Source of the DNA: a virus
DNA length: 64,000 nt
Virus record (IMG/VR): IMGVR_UViG_3300046559_001153
Location: 124,001 to 188,000 of that record
Strand: one strand, 5' to 3'
Below the pieces are notes generated by a model. That model saw only the letters and a list, made by a program, of their open reading frames with translations, was not told the DNA's origin and did no database searches. Position numbers and translations under genes: made by a program. Below, piece by piece: positions 33,286-41,674 of this stretch. The stretch's first letter is position 1, and each line of letters starts with the position of its first letter.

Positions 33286-34230
33286 ATGTTCAGTTTCGCG
33301 ACGACGACTTACAACGAGACGCTCAAGACAGGCAACGGTTCCTGGTTTCTAGAGTGTCTCAAGGTGCCAATTGAGGATGACCGAGTCACGGAGATCGTGG
33401 TCTCGGACGATTGTTCGTCCGACTACGACGCCTTGTGCAAACTGGTGGCCCATTTGCCAAAGGTGAAGATGTTTCGTCTACCGGAGAACCGCGGGCCTTT
33501 CGGTAACAAGATCGAATCGGTGCGACGATCAACGTGTGACTGGGTCATCATTGGTGATTCAGACAACACAATCACACCGGACTATCTCCGTGTTGCCAGT
33601 GAGAACCTGGGCGATCCGACTCGTCTGTTGTGCCCGACTTACGCGGCGCCCAACTTTGATTACCGCCACATGGGGGGCCAGATCATCGGTCCGGGTGATT
33701 TTGCTCGTATGACCACCGAGAAGCTCTTCTGGTGTTTCGTTAACACGGGCAACTGGGTATTGAACCGACAACGGTTCAACCAGGCTTTCGATCGATTCTT
33801 CGACAAGCCCCGTTTTGACCACGAGCAGCCAGACTACCTCGCGGCACCCTGGCGCAGCACGCTCAGGCACCGACAGGTTTACGACTCGGCCGACAGCTTC
33901 TATATCAACCGAACATGGCTCATGGCTGACCCGGCTAACCGAATGTTCGCCGTTCCCGATCTGATCTATGAGCACAGATGGAGACGAGACAGTACGTACG
34001 ACCGCGGTGGGCCCGAGAAAGAAATGCTCATCCCGGTCTACTACTACGAGTTGCTCGACTTCGCGAAGGGGGAGCGACATAACTGGCGCGTTCTCGGGCG
34101 AGGGCATGACGCAAACATCATTCTGCAGAAGACAGAGCTTGGCCAGGCAGTCGGTTCGCCGTGCGATGTGTTGCATTTGAACTGCCACGATTATCACATT
34201 GTCAAAACCGAGAGGAAGCCAAAACTATGA
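33286..34230 (+). CDS. GT2-like glycosyltransferase 2
   Basis: 314 residues. Begins FSFATTTYNETLKTGN, then ITEIVVSDD-type segment (TEIVVSDDCSSDYDAL), ENRGPFGNKI and WVIIGDSDN, where DSD is the metal-binding DxD of GT-A folds. The C-terminal 150 residues are less typical and may hold acceptor specificity. Confidence 0.8.
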   Translation: MFSFATTTYNETLKTGNGSWFLECLKVPIEDDRVTEIVVSDDCSSDYDALCKLVAHLPKVKMFRLPENRGPFGNKIESVRRSTCDWVIIGDSDNTITPDYLRVASENLGDPTRLLCPTYAAPNFDYRHMGGQIIGPGDFARMTTEKLFWCFVNTGNWVLNRQRFNQAFDRFFDKPRFDHEQPDYLAAPWRSTLRHRQVYDSADSFYINRTWLMADPANRMFAVPDLIYEHRWRRDSTYDRGGPEKEMLIPVYYYELLDFAKGERHNWRVLGRGHDANIILQKTELGQAVGSPCDVLHLNCHDYHIVKTERKPKL

Positions 34231-35174
34231 GCGGCGTGATCACGATGACCAAGTTCGGCCGCATGGGCCGGTTCGGGAATCAGATCTTTCAACTGATGTT
34301 CCTGGCCGACTACGCCCGAGTACACAATCTCGAGTTGCAGCTACCCCCGTGGGTGGGCGATCAGCTGTTCAAACGGCACTTCAGCCCGATGACAGTCCGT
34401 GGTTTGCAGACAGCTGTCGAGCATGACGAGACGTTTGGACGGGGTGTGGGGATCTTTCCGACGGAGCGAGCCAAGGGAATCTCTCGCAGCAATTTCGATT
34501 ATCACGGGTATGGCCAATATCACACCAGCTACTACGCTCCGAACAGGGCATATTTGACCAGTCTGTTTGACTTGCAACCCGAAGTGACCGAGCGACTGTC
34601 TGAGCCTGTTACCAAACTTCGAAACATGGGCAAGACGATTGTGGGCGTTCATCTGCGTCGCGGTGATTACGGCCGAGGCATGTTCTACATCACACCTGTG
34701 GCCTGGTACTTGGATCTGTTGGAGACGTTGTGGCCAACGCTGGATGAACCAGTTCTGTTCATCTCGACCGAGACTCCGGCACTTGTCCCGGAGTTTGCCA
34801 AGTTCAATCCGCAGACGTCCGAATCGTTAGGCATCGACTTACGGGCCAAACCGCTGACCGGTTACAACTATCTGAGGCACGATTTGCGAAGTGCCGACCC
34901 GCGACAGCTGGATTGGGTTCCTGACTGGGTGCTATTACGCCACTGTAACATGCTGCTCATTCCGAACAGCACATTCTCATTTAGTGCGGCCTTGTTCCCG
35001 CTGTGTGAGAAGCGACGCCAGTGTTTCAAATCCTGCCTGGTTCGCTGTGGCAGCTTCATGTTCGAACCGTTCTCGGCCTGGAACGCCCAGCCGATGACTT
35101 ACGCGAAAGCAGAAGCCTACCCAGATCTGGTCGACCAGATCACTGTGAAGTCGAACCCGTACTGGAAAGACTGA
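34227..35174 (+). CDS. Alpha-1,2-fucosyltransferase-like (GT11) protein
   Basis: ATGA overlap fixes the start. 315 residues. GT11 motifs: GRMGRFGNQIFQLMF at the N-terminus, VGVHLRRGDY (the HxRRGD motif that binds GDP-fucose), and NSTFSFSAALF near the C-terminus. GT11 enzymes transfer fucose from GDP-fucose; the GDP-sugar made by the epimerase at 26015 could be a related donor. Confidence 0.85.
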   Translation: MSGVITMTKFGRMGRFGNQIFQLMFLADYARVHNLELQLPPWVGDQLFKRHFSPMTVRGLQTAVEHDETFGRGVGIFPTERAKGISRSNFDYHGYGQYHTSYYAPNRAYLTSLFDLQPEVTERLSEPVTKLRNMGKTIVGVHLRRGDYGRGMFYITPVAWYLDLLETLWPTLDEPVLFISTETPALVPEFAKFNPQTSESLGIDLRAKPLTGYNYLRHDLRSADPRQLDWVPDWVLLRHCNMLLIPNSTFSFSAALFPLCEKRRQCFKSCLVRCGSFMFEPFSAWNAQPMTYAKAEAYPDLVDQITVKSNPYWKD

Positions 35175-35175
35175 G

Positions 35176-35997
35176 ATGCTCCCGCTCGCGGTGGTTATTC
35201 CGACGTGTAACGACCCGCATCGCCTGCGACTGGTCTTGGAAGGATTTAATCGTCAAACCGACAAAGATTTCAATCTGACGATCGTTTCAGACGACGGCGA
35301 CATCAATCAGGAAATGGCCGTTGTGAATGAATATGGGACAATGCCGGGTTGGCGATATGTGCATTTACCAGGCAAGACAGTTCCTTTCAGGGCGGCCGCT
35401 GCCCGTAATCGGGGTCTACAGTTTGCCGTTGGTTCCCGCGTTCTGTTTATGGACGGCGATACTGTCCCGAGCCCGGGCGTCGTAGCTCAGCACAAAACCT
35501 ACGGTGACCGCCTCAGCGTGGTGCTGGGCCGCGTGAGACGCGTGGCTGAAGACAAGGTCATGAATACGGGGATCCCTGACGTCCAGAGGCAATTCGCCGG
35601 CTTCGACCTCAAGGATGACAAGCGACTGGAACTGGGTGGCGTCTATCGCAACCTGCAACAGCAAGTCAACGGCGACAGGCAGCGGTACATGGCCACGCCG
35701 CCATCAAGCTACCGATTCTGCTGGTCGTGTCACATGAGCGTGCCGCTGGACTTGACCAGAACCTTGGGCGGTTTCTGGGAGAAGTTTACGACATTCGGCG
35801 GTGAAGACCAGGAGCTGGGGCTGCGTCTGTTCAAGGCTGGCTGTAACATCGTAGTTGATTTCCACATTGAATCCTGGCATCTTGATCATCCACTACGCGG
35901 CGACCCCAACAGCAACCAACACCATCAGACGATCGCCGAATCATCCAGACAACCGACGCTGGTGCGTAACGGTGGTCCAATTCGTCCTCTCAATTGA
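35176..35997 (+). CDS. GT2-like glycosyltransferase 3
   Basis: 273 residues. LAVVIPTCNDPHRLRLVLEG, LTIVSDDGD, AAAARNRGLQFA, and LFMDGDTVPSP (DGD metal site). A C-terminal TFGGEDQELGLRLFKAGC resembles the Glyco_transf_7C block. Last transferase of the island. Confidence 0.87.
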   Translation: MLPLAVVIPTCNDPHRLRLVLEGFNRQTDKDFNLTIVSDDGDINQEMAVVNEYGTMPGWRYVHLPGKTVPFRAAAARNRGLQFAVGSRVLFMDGDTVPSPGVVAQHKTYGDRLSVVLGRVRRVAEDKVMNTGIPDVQRQFAGFDLKDDKRLELGGVYRNLQQQVNGDRQRYMATPPSSYRFCWSCHMSVPLDLTRTLGGFWEKFTTFGGEDQELGLRLFKAGCNIVVDFHIESWHLDHPLRGDPNSNQHHQTIAESSRQPTLVRNGGPIRPLN

Positions 35998-36007
35998 AAG
36001 GCTTTAG

Positions 36008-36565
36008 ATGTTCGCCTTATTGCAGGGCCCGGACGACTGGCAAACATTTCAGGGGCAGTTTCTCGCGCAGATGGCCACTTCGAAGATCGAAGTCGGGGCC
36101 GGGTTCTCCGCTGAACCAGTTAACTACCCGTGTCTGGCCGACGTGTTTGCCGTGCCTGGATCAATCCAATGCTGTTTCGTTTACAGACCGGACGCCGCCC
36201 GATTGTTGCTGGCGGCAGAAATGATTTCAGCACCGCCGCCGTCACAACCAGCTGGGATACCGCAAGTGGCGTCAGCTCCCCAGGCTAACCCATCGGACGA
36301 GGATGTGGCTGAGACCTTAGCGTGGACAGATCAGCAAGAGGCTATGAACCGCCACGTTTCGGCCATGTTATTGGCAATCGTGGAGCTCCTGGTCGACACG
36401 TCCATTATCAAACCACCGGCCTTCGAACAGAGGCTGATTGCTGCCCAGCGTACGGTGGACGAGCTGTTAACCGAGAAAAAAGATCGAGCCGGAATCGACC
36501 AGCCACTGAACGAATCTGTCAATTTGGTTCTCAAACGGCTGGGATACAGGGTGGAAGACCGTTGA
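36008..36565 (+). CDS. Hypothetical protein (185 aa)
   Basis: Shine-Dalgarno GAAAGG before ATG 36008. Two halves joined by a Pro/Ala linker (PPPSQPAGIPQ); the C-half is helical. No recognised family. Confidence 0.6.
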   Translation: MFALLQGPDDWQTFQGQFLAQMATSKIEVGAGFSAEPVNYPCLADVFAVPGSIQCCFVYRPDAARLLLAAEMISAPPPSQPAGIPQVASAPQANPSDEDVAETLAWTDQQEAMNRHVSAMLLAIVELLVDTSIIKPPAFEQRLIAAQRTVDELLTEKKDRAGIDQPLNESVNLVLKRLGYRVEDR

Positions 36566-36587
36566 AAATACTGTTAAGCTGCTTAAA

Positions 36588-36812
36588 GTGCCGTTCTACA
36601 GGTTAGTTGCAGGCGCCAACTGGTTAGGATGTTGCGTGCTCGAAGGGATGTCGAAAACGAAACAAGGAAAACAGCGGCGTAACTTCATGTTGGCCGCGGT
36701 TGGTGGAGTGACGGATGCGCCCATGTTGCCGTCACACGCTGTCGTCCGCAAACGGCAGCACGGACCTGGGGTAGGGGATCCCGGGGGCTTGAAGAATGGC
36801 GATCTCGTTTAA
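36588..36812 (+). CDS. Possible small basic protein (up to 74 aa)
   Basis: Weakly supported. The frame from GTG 36588 or ATG 36648 includes KTKQGKQRRNFMLAAVGGV and VVRKRQHGPGVGDPGG. Shine-Dalgarno spacing is poor for both starts. The surrounding 36566-36836 gap also has a hairpin AGTTG/CAACT, so it could be leader sequence. Confidence 0.35.
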   Translation: MPFYRLVAGANWLGCCVLEGMSKTKQGKQRRNFMLAAVGGVTDAPMLPSHAVVRKRQHGPGVGDPGGLKNGDLV

Positions 36813-36836
36813 CCAAAAATCACCAAGGAACCAGTC

Positions 36837-37082
36837 ATGAAAACTATCGCGTGTCTCTGCTTGATGTTGCTGCCGGCCAGCGCCGACGCTGGGTGGTTAT
36901 TCGGCTCGAACCACAAAACGGTGGTCATCCACAACCACGGCGCTCCGGTTGCGGCTTACGAGGCGCCCGTGGTCATCTATCGCGCGGAGGCCCCGAGCTA
37001 TTCGACCCGTGTGGTGACCAAGACGAAGCACAAACATCGCCACGGGAAACACACGACTGTGACCGTTCAGCAGGTCCGTTAA
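36837..37082 (+). CDS. Secreted His/Lys-rich small protein (81 aa)
   Basis: Classical signal peptide KTIACLCLMLLPASADA with probable cleavage after residue 18-19. The mature part ends in a basic, His-rich stretch (KTKHKHRHGKHT). Exported; may bind metal or the cell envelope. Confidence 0.68.
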   Translation: MKTIACLCLMLLPASADAGWLFGSNHKTVVIHNHGAPVAAYEAPVVIYRAEAPSYSTRVVTKTKHKHRHGKHTTVTVQQVR

Positions 37083-37113
37083 AATTCGCATCACCTAGCA
37101 CAAGGGCCTGACC

Positions 37114-37395
37114 ATGACAGTCGAATGGGCTGAAGTAATCGTCGCATTGTGCGGCATCCTTATCATGTTGATCGGCCACGCCTACTGGGTTGGTCGAAAA
37201 TCAGGCGACGTGATTAACCGTCTGAAGGTCCTCGAAGCCACATTGCTTGGAAAATTTCTGACCAGTGATAGAGAGGACAGGCATTGTGCCGAAGACCGCA
37301 GAGAGATGGACCTGAAGATCAACAAGCTTGGTGGTGTGGTCGAAAAGCATGGGCGAGAGATTACGGCTCTAAGAGTCGCCACCGAACGCCGATAG
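37114..37395 (+). CDS. Membrane-anchored coiled-coil protein (93 aa)
   Basis: One N-terminal TM helix (residues 6-26), then a charged helix with heptad spacing (KLGGVVEKHGREITALRV). The layout resembles phage spanin/holin-adjacent or i-spanin-like proteins, but no lysis enzyme is recognised nearby, so no role is assigned. Confidence 0.58.
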   Translation: MTVEWAEVIVALCGILIMLIGHAYWVGRKSGDVINRLKVLEATLLGKFLTSDREDRHCAEDRREMDLKINKLGGVVEKHGREITALRVATERR

Positions 37396-37405
37396 GAGCG
37401 ACAAA

Positions 37406-38080
37406 GTGCTGTTACTGTTCGGGGAACTATCACCGCCGAGCTGGGTCCGCGAAGTCTACTGTGCAGGTTTCGGCATAGGGCAGCGGTTCAAGCAGGCGGA
37501 TGCCCCGGAAGTAGTGCACGCGCTCTCAGGCATGCTGTATGTTACCCCCTCGAATTGGGGTTTACTGGCCGTCCCGAACGCCCTGGTTCGTGGCGTTTAT
37601 AGCGCCATTGACGAGCCGGGTGTTGAACTCCCAAGTCACAGCGAAAAACCAGGCAAACTGGATGCGCACATCAGCGTGTTCCGCCCTGAGGATATCGCGG
37701 CGATCGGCGGGCCCGGCAAGTTGACCGAGCGTGGCAAACACTTTCATTACACGACCGGGCAGCTCAAAACAGTTCAGCCTGCCGGCTGGCCGCAGATGAG
37801 CAAGGTCTGGATGCTCGAGGTTAAGAGTCCGGAGTTACAGACGTTGAGACAGTCGTACGGTCTCACTCCGCTGCCGCACGACAATGACTTCCAGTTTCAC
37901 ATTACTGTCGGAGTCCGTCGCAAGGGTGTACTGGGTCGTAACGAGATCAGCAAGTCGATCCTGGTCGACGACAAACCAGCCGACCCGCTTCCCGTACCAC
38001 GCAAATTTATCTGCAGCGTCTGCGGTCATGATGACTGTGCTGGCTGCACCGGGACAACACAGAGAGTCCACGTTCCATGA
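37406..38080 (+). CDS. 2H phosphoesterase-like protein with C-terminal zinc knuckle
   Basis: 224 residues, GTG start. Two HxS/T motifs, DAHISVF (about residue 88) and FQFHITVGV (about 164), define the 2H fold of RNA ligase/cyclic phosphodiesterase relatives. The C-terminus CSVCGHDDCAGC is a Cys knuckle. The family cleaves cyclic or 2',5'-linked phosphates in RNA repair or to defeat 2',5'- or cyclic-oligonucleotide signalling; which applies here is unknown. Confidence 0.65.
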   Translation: MLLLFGELSPPSWVREVYCAGFGIGQRFKQADAPEVVHALSGMLYVTPSNWGLLAVPNALVRGVYSAIDEPGVELPSHSEKPGKLDAHISVFRPEDIAAIGGPGKLTERGKHFHYTTGQLKTVQPAGWPQMSKVWMLEVKSPELQTLRQSYGLTPLPHDNDFQFHITVGVRRKGVLGRNEISKSILVDDKPADPLPVPRKFICSVCGHDDCAGCTGTTQRVHVP

Positions 38081-39141
38081 TCTCCACAGACGAGCAATCG
38101 GCCTGGCAGCAGATTGTCGGCCTGGCAGAAGCCAGAGCCGAAGCCTGTCGACCAATGGCCAAATCGGCTCAGGAGATCCTCGGGCGATTCCCGTTGCCGG
38201 ATGAAACTGCGCTTACCCAGGGACCAGACAATGAGCTGATCCTGGTCTCTGACGTCAGTGACGATCGGTTACACTGGCTTAAATTTGCGTTGGAACACGA
38301 GTTGGGTGAAGCCTACCTGGGCTGTGTCCCATCTCGAATTTGGGCTGACCCAGACGGTGACTATGTCAAGTTGGCCTATTCGCCTGTCGTTCGGTCAATG
38401 ACAGACACGATGAACTTGACGCCCGGCAAGCTGTTTGGCGTTGTTCCCAATACGCCTGGACCAGTTGCTTCTATGCTGACATCGGGCTTACTTGGCGCCG
38501 GTCTTGGCTACGGGGCGGGATGGATTGGCGAGAAGATGATGCCCAATGATTGGCGTCGCGGGCGTCTCAGCAAGACGTTGGCCCTGCTGGGTGGTGCGGC
38601 CGGCATTATGCCAGGACTGGCATATGGCATGACAAACAAGGCTAAGAATCTCCCGTTCAACGACAATACTACGCTTGATCATCCACCCACCGGCGGGATC
38701 ATGCCAGAGAATCATTTCCCGGTCGCGCCGTTGTTCCGCTCGGCCGTAGATTCGGTCAAAGAGAAGCTGGGTAGAGACCTGGCGGACAACTCAGGAATGA
38801 CTGGTGACATCCCGCCAATTCAGGTCGACAAGTTCAATCAGACCATCTGGGGAGACCCGTACGTCTCGCCGAATATCCCGTTGTCTACTCGAGGGGCAGC
38901 CACGTCAGCCGTTACGTTGGCCCAGCAGATGCCGGGTGGAATTGGGGCCGGGTGGGTCACGCCGATGCAACTGGGCCATATTGCCGCGGGCATGGGAGTA
39001 GGTTATGCTAGCGGTGCACTGGTAGGGGGAGTCCTCGGCCTTTTGACTGGGATGCCTGAGAGTACACAGGATCAGCTGAAAAGGACTGGTATGTATGCCG
39101 GTATCATTTCTGAGGTCGTTCCCATGCTGTTCGGAAGGTAG
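38077..39141 (+). CDS. Membrane-active protein with glycine-zipper helices (354 aa)
   Basis: The N-half is soluble. Hydrophobic Gly/Ala runs lie at about residues 128-148, 165-190 and 300-345 (GYGAGWIGEKM; MGVGYASGALVGG). ATGA overlap with the 2H gene. Composition like the genes at 20800, 22651 and 62411; candidate virion/ejection protein. Confidence 0.62.
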   Translation: MISTDEQSAWQQIVGLAEARAEACRPMAKSAQEILGRFPLPDETALTQGPDNELILVSDVSDDRLHWLKFALEHELGEAYLGCVPSRIWADPDGDYVKLAYSPVVRSMTDTMNLTPGKLFGVVPNTPGPVASMLTSGLLGAGLGYGAGWIGEKMMPNDWRRGRLSKTLALLGGAAGIMPGLAYGMTNKAKNLPFNDNTTLDHPPTGGIMPENHFPVAPLFRSAVDSVKEKLGRDLADNSGMTGDIPPIQVDKFNQTIWGDPYVSPNIPLSTRGAATSAVTLAQQMPGGIGAGWVTPMQLGHIAAGMGVGYASGALVGGVLGLLTGMPESTQDQLKRTGMYAGIISEVVPMLFGR

Positions 39142-39163
39142 TCATTCTAAAAAGGAGTCAGTC

Positions 39164-39556
39164 ATGTCAGACCCAACCACACCTGTTACCCCAGCTCCCG
39201 CACCGGCGACCGACACGACTACGCTCGTGACCACGGTTAGCCAGGCCATGTCGAAAGTCATGGCGGATTTCAACGCTGCCAAAGCCAAAGGGCCAATCAC
39301 GTTGAGTGGGGCAGTCGCTCTGCTCGAAGAGCTCGTCTCTGCCGGCATGCTTGCCGTGAAGCCGTTCTTGTCACCCGGTGCTGACGTGGCCGGGTTGATC
39401 TCGACCATTCTGATGGAAGTTTACACGAAGGAAATTCGTCCTCTCGAGCTGCAGCACTTCGGTGCGATAGTCTCGACGGCTGTGATTGATCCGTTGATTC
39501 ATCAGTCGATCCCGCTGCTCGTCGCCGCGGCCCAGAAAGCTTTGCTGCACATATAG
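39164..39556 (+). CDS. Hypothetical helical protein (130 aa)
   Basis: Shine-Dalgarno AAAGGAG. A Pro/Thr leader (TTPVTPAPAPATDTTT), then amphipathic helices. A terminator follows at 39599. Function unknown. Confidence 0.6.
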   Translation: MSDPTTPVTPAPAPATDTTTLVTTVSQAMSKVMADFNAAKAKGPITLSGAVALLEELVSAGMLAVKPFLSPGADVAGLISTILMEVYTKEIRPLELQHFGAIVSTAVIDPLIHQSIPLLVAAAQKALLHI

Positions 39557-39598
39557 CCCGTCGATGGGTGGTCTGTCCCCTGTCCGTTGACTGGCGAG

Positions 39599-39630
39599 GC
39601 CCTGGGCGCTGCAAAGTGCCCCGGGCTTTC
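39599..39630 (+). terminator. Intrinsic terminator
   Basis: 9-position stem GCCCTGGGC (39599-39607) / GCCCCGGGC (39618-39626) with one mismatch, then TTTC. Precedes palindromic copy 4 by 8 bases. Confidence 0.65.
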
Positions 39631-39634
39631 GCCA

Positions 39635-39652
39635 TAACTTTATAAAAAGTAA
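39635..39652 (+). promoter_or_regulatory. 18-bp palindromic element, copy 4 (degenerate)
   Basis: TAACTTTATAAAAAGTAA; the right arm is imperfect. Only 5 bases separate it from ATG 39658, leaving no room for a normal Shine-Dalgarno. Confidence 0.45.
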
Positions 39653-39657
39653 AAACC

Positions 39658-40029
39658 ATGACGGCACTGCTTACACCTCACCTGCTCGGCAATCACGGCT
39701 TGGTGCAATATGCCCATTTGAAGATCTGGGCTGAGCGTGGATTGATCCGTATCGAGCACACAGAAACTGGTCAGTACGAGATCTTGTCGGTTGCCGATGC
39801 GGCCAAGAGGGCCCTGGCAATCAGTGAGATGGCTCGATTGAGACGAAAGAATCCTAAGTGGGTCAAGTATTACGACGAGATCGCGGCACAAATGGATTTC
39901 GTGGACCGAATGCACGGTGTGCTCCAGAAAGCCCGCGAACAGGGCATGCCGACTGACCCGACAGCCCGACGGGATCTGACGCGAAGAATGCCGGTCACAG
40001 TGAGTGTCCCGGCTGATATCTATCTTTAG
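39658..40029 (+). CDS. Hypothetical protein (123 aa)
   Basis: First gene after the terminator/palindrome pair at 39.6 kb. An HTH-like opening (VQYAHLKIWAERGLIRIEH) might be a MerR/winged-helix-like fold, but this is weak. C-terminal half helical. Confidence 0.58.
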   Translation: MTALLTPHLLGNHGLVQYAHLKIWAERGLIRIEHTETGQYEILSVADAAKRALAISEMARLRRKNPKWVKYYDEIAAQMDFVDRMHGVLQKAREQGMPTDPTARRDLTRRMPVTVSVPADIYL

Positions 40030-40043
40030 CCTGGGAGTCATGG

Positions 40044-40553
40044 ATGACGCCTCGCGATCGTTTCAAAGTGGCCTTTCTGACTCGACTGGTCGAGTCGGGC
40101 ATGTCGTTCGATCAAATCGCCGACCATGTCTCAGATCTGCATGGGCAGGTCACGAAGTCCGCCGCTGTTCCCGGACTGGCCCCGCCTAAACCGCCGACGG
40201 CCGAGGTTGGAACCAAGCCCCTGAAGCAGCCGTCTGTGGGATCCGTTCCGGCCCTCAAACTGGCCGAATTGGGTCTTTCGACGTTACGAGATCTCTGGGG
40301 TCTCGGTAAAGATGTCGCTGGCAGCATCGGTACAGCTGGATTGTATGGAGCGGCCGGTGCAGGTATCGCCGGTGCGGGCGCCGGTTACGGTCTCGGAAAA
40401 CTGACCGATGTCGACGAGACCGACATTGAGGAAAAGAAACAACACGAGTTGGTCGATCAGTACAAACGCTGGGCTGAGTACGCCCGGCAGACACAAGCCA
40501 TGCACGAGCATGTGCAAGCCGCAGGTAAACCGCACTTTGCCGGAAGGTATTGA
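40044..40553 (+). CDS. Protein with glycine-zipper helix (169 aa)
   Basis: ATG 40044 or 40041 region. Residues about 90-115 (GLYGAAGAGIAGAGAGYGLG) form a Gly/Ala hydrophobic segment; flanks are helical. TGATG overlap with the next gene. Confidence 0.6.
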   Translation: MTPRDRFKVAFLTRLVESGMSFDQIADHVSDLHGQVTKSAAVPGLAPPKPPTAEVGTKPLKQPSVGSVPALKLAELGLSTLRDLWGLGKDVAGSIGTAGLYGAAGAGIAGAGAGYGLGKLTDVDETDIEEKKQHELVDQYKRWAEYARQTQAMHEHVQAAGKPHFAGRY

Positions 40554-40954
40554 TGGCACCCCCACTTTTGAAATTCATGAATCAGGTGCAGGACCCGAAC
40601 GGAGCTGCCGTTCACTGGGGTCGTGCAATTGATGACGGCCTGCCGTTCCGCGGCAAGGCAAGCATGTACAAGAATGAGGACGAATACGAATCAAAAGTTT
40701 CTCGGATCTGCGATTTCAAACTGAAGAAGTTCCTGATTGACGATCCGAAGGACCACGCTGAATACATGGGCGTAATGGACAAGATCGCCAATCGCTGGTT
40801 CAGGCTGTTTTATATCGAGCGGCAAGTGGCAGCCGCTCAGCCATTCATCTATCTTGAATGGGGTGAGTTTTACATGCAGGAGAGTGGGGAGCGAAAAGCG
40901 GTAGCCGCTCCGACCATGCTCAGCATGCCCGAGTTACCTGAAGGAACGGTCTAG
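40553..40954 (+). CDS. Hypothetical protein (133 aa)
   Basis: TGATG start. Contains RICDFKLKKFLIDDPKDH and an aromatic-rich helix (RWFRLFYIERQV). Just upstream of the RNA polymerase gene set. No family recognised. Confidence 0.58.
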   Translation: MAPPLLKFMNQVQDPNGAAVHWGRAIDDGLPFRGKASMYKNEDEYESKVSRICDFKLKKFLIDDPKDHAEYMGVMDKIANRWFRLFYIERQVAAAQPFIYLEWGEFYMQESGERKAVAAPTMLSMPELPEGTV

Positions 40955-40960
40955 GTAATC

Positions 40961-41659
40961 ATGCAAAAGAAAGCTGACCCGGGAATTGATCTCGACGCGG
41001 CCCACTCGCAACTGGCGATGGAGCAGTTCAAGAAGATCCTGCTTCTTGGTGCCGGCGCCGGAATGGCTGCTCGCGGTGCATCTGGTTTTATCCACATGCT
41101 CCACCGGAATTCGCAGCCGGCGACGCCGTCGTCTGCCGCAGCCAACGTCCTGCCTTTCAAGGTGCCGACAAGACCTCAGCGAGAAGAAAAAATCGCCGTA
41201 CTCGAACCGTACAAGAACACCTGGTGGGCCATGCCGCTGCATGCGACTGGTGCTGTTGGGGCCACTTTCGGTGGTTACAAATTGATGGACTACCTGCTCA
41301 ACAAACAACGGCACAAAGGGCTGCAGGAAGAAGTCGATTCGGCCAAGTCAGATTTTGAATCGGCTTTGAGCCATCAGCCGATTGGTACAGGCAAACGGGC
41401 GGATGACAAGGCGTCCAAGCTGTCACAGCAACTGGATGAAATCTTCGACATCTGGCAGAAGCAGGCCAACTGGCCAACCTTCGGGGCCGGCACTGCTGCA
41501 ACCGTCGCCGCCCTTACGGCGGCCATCGGCGGCCATCTCGGGTACAGTGTGGCCAAGAGCCAGAGTGAGGCGAACCGACTGGATCTGGCCGAGAAAGAAC
41601 GCCAGAGACGTCGCCAGGTTTCAACGGCTCCGTTCCTGGTCGCCACCCCGGAGGGCTAA
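40961..41659 (+). CDS. Membrane protein with Gly/Ala helices (232 aa)
   Basis: Hydrophobic stretches at about residues 25-45, 85-105 and 170-200 (GAGTAATVAALTAAIGGHLG). The central linker is charged and helical. Could be a virion membrane component. Last gene before RNA polymerase. Confidence 0.58.
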   Translation: MQKKADPGIDLDAAHSQLAMEQFKKILLLGAGAGMAARGASGFIHMLHRNSQPATPSSAAANVLPFKVPTRPQREEKIAVLEPYKNTWWAMPLHATGAVGATFGGYKLMDYLLNKQRHKGLQEEVDSAKSDFESALSHQPIGTGKRADDKASKLSQQLDEIFDIWQKQANWPTFGAGTAATVAALTAAIGGHLGYSVAKSQSEANRLDLAEKERQRRRQVSTAPFLVATPEG

Positions 41660-41674
41660 TTAGCCCATCTTACC

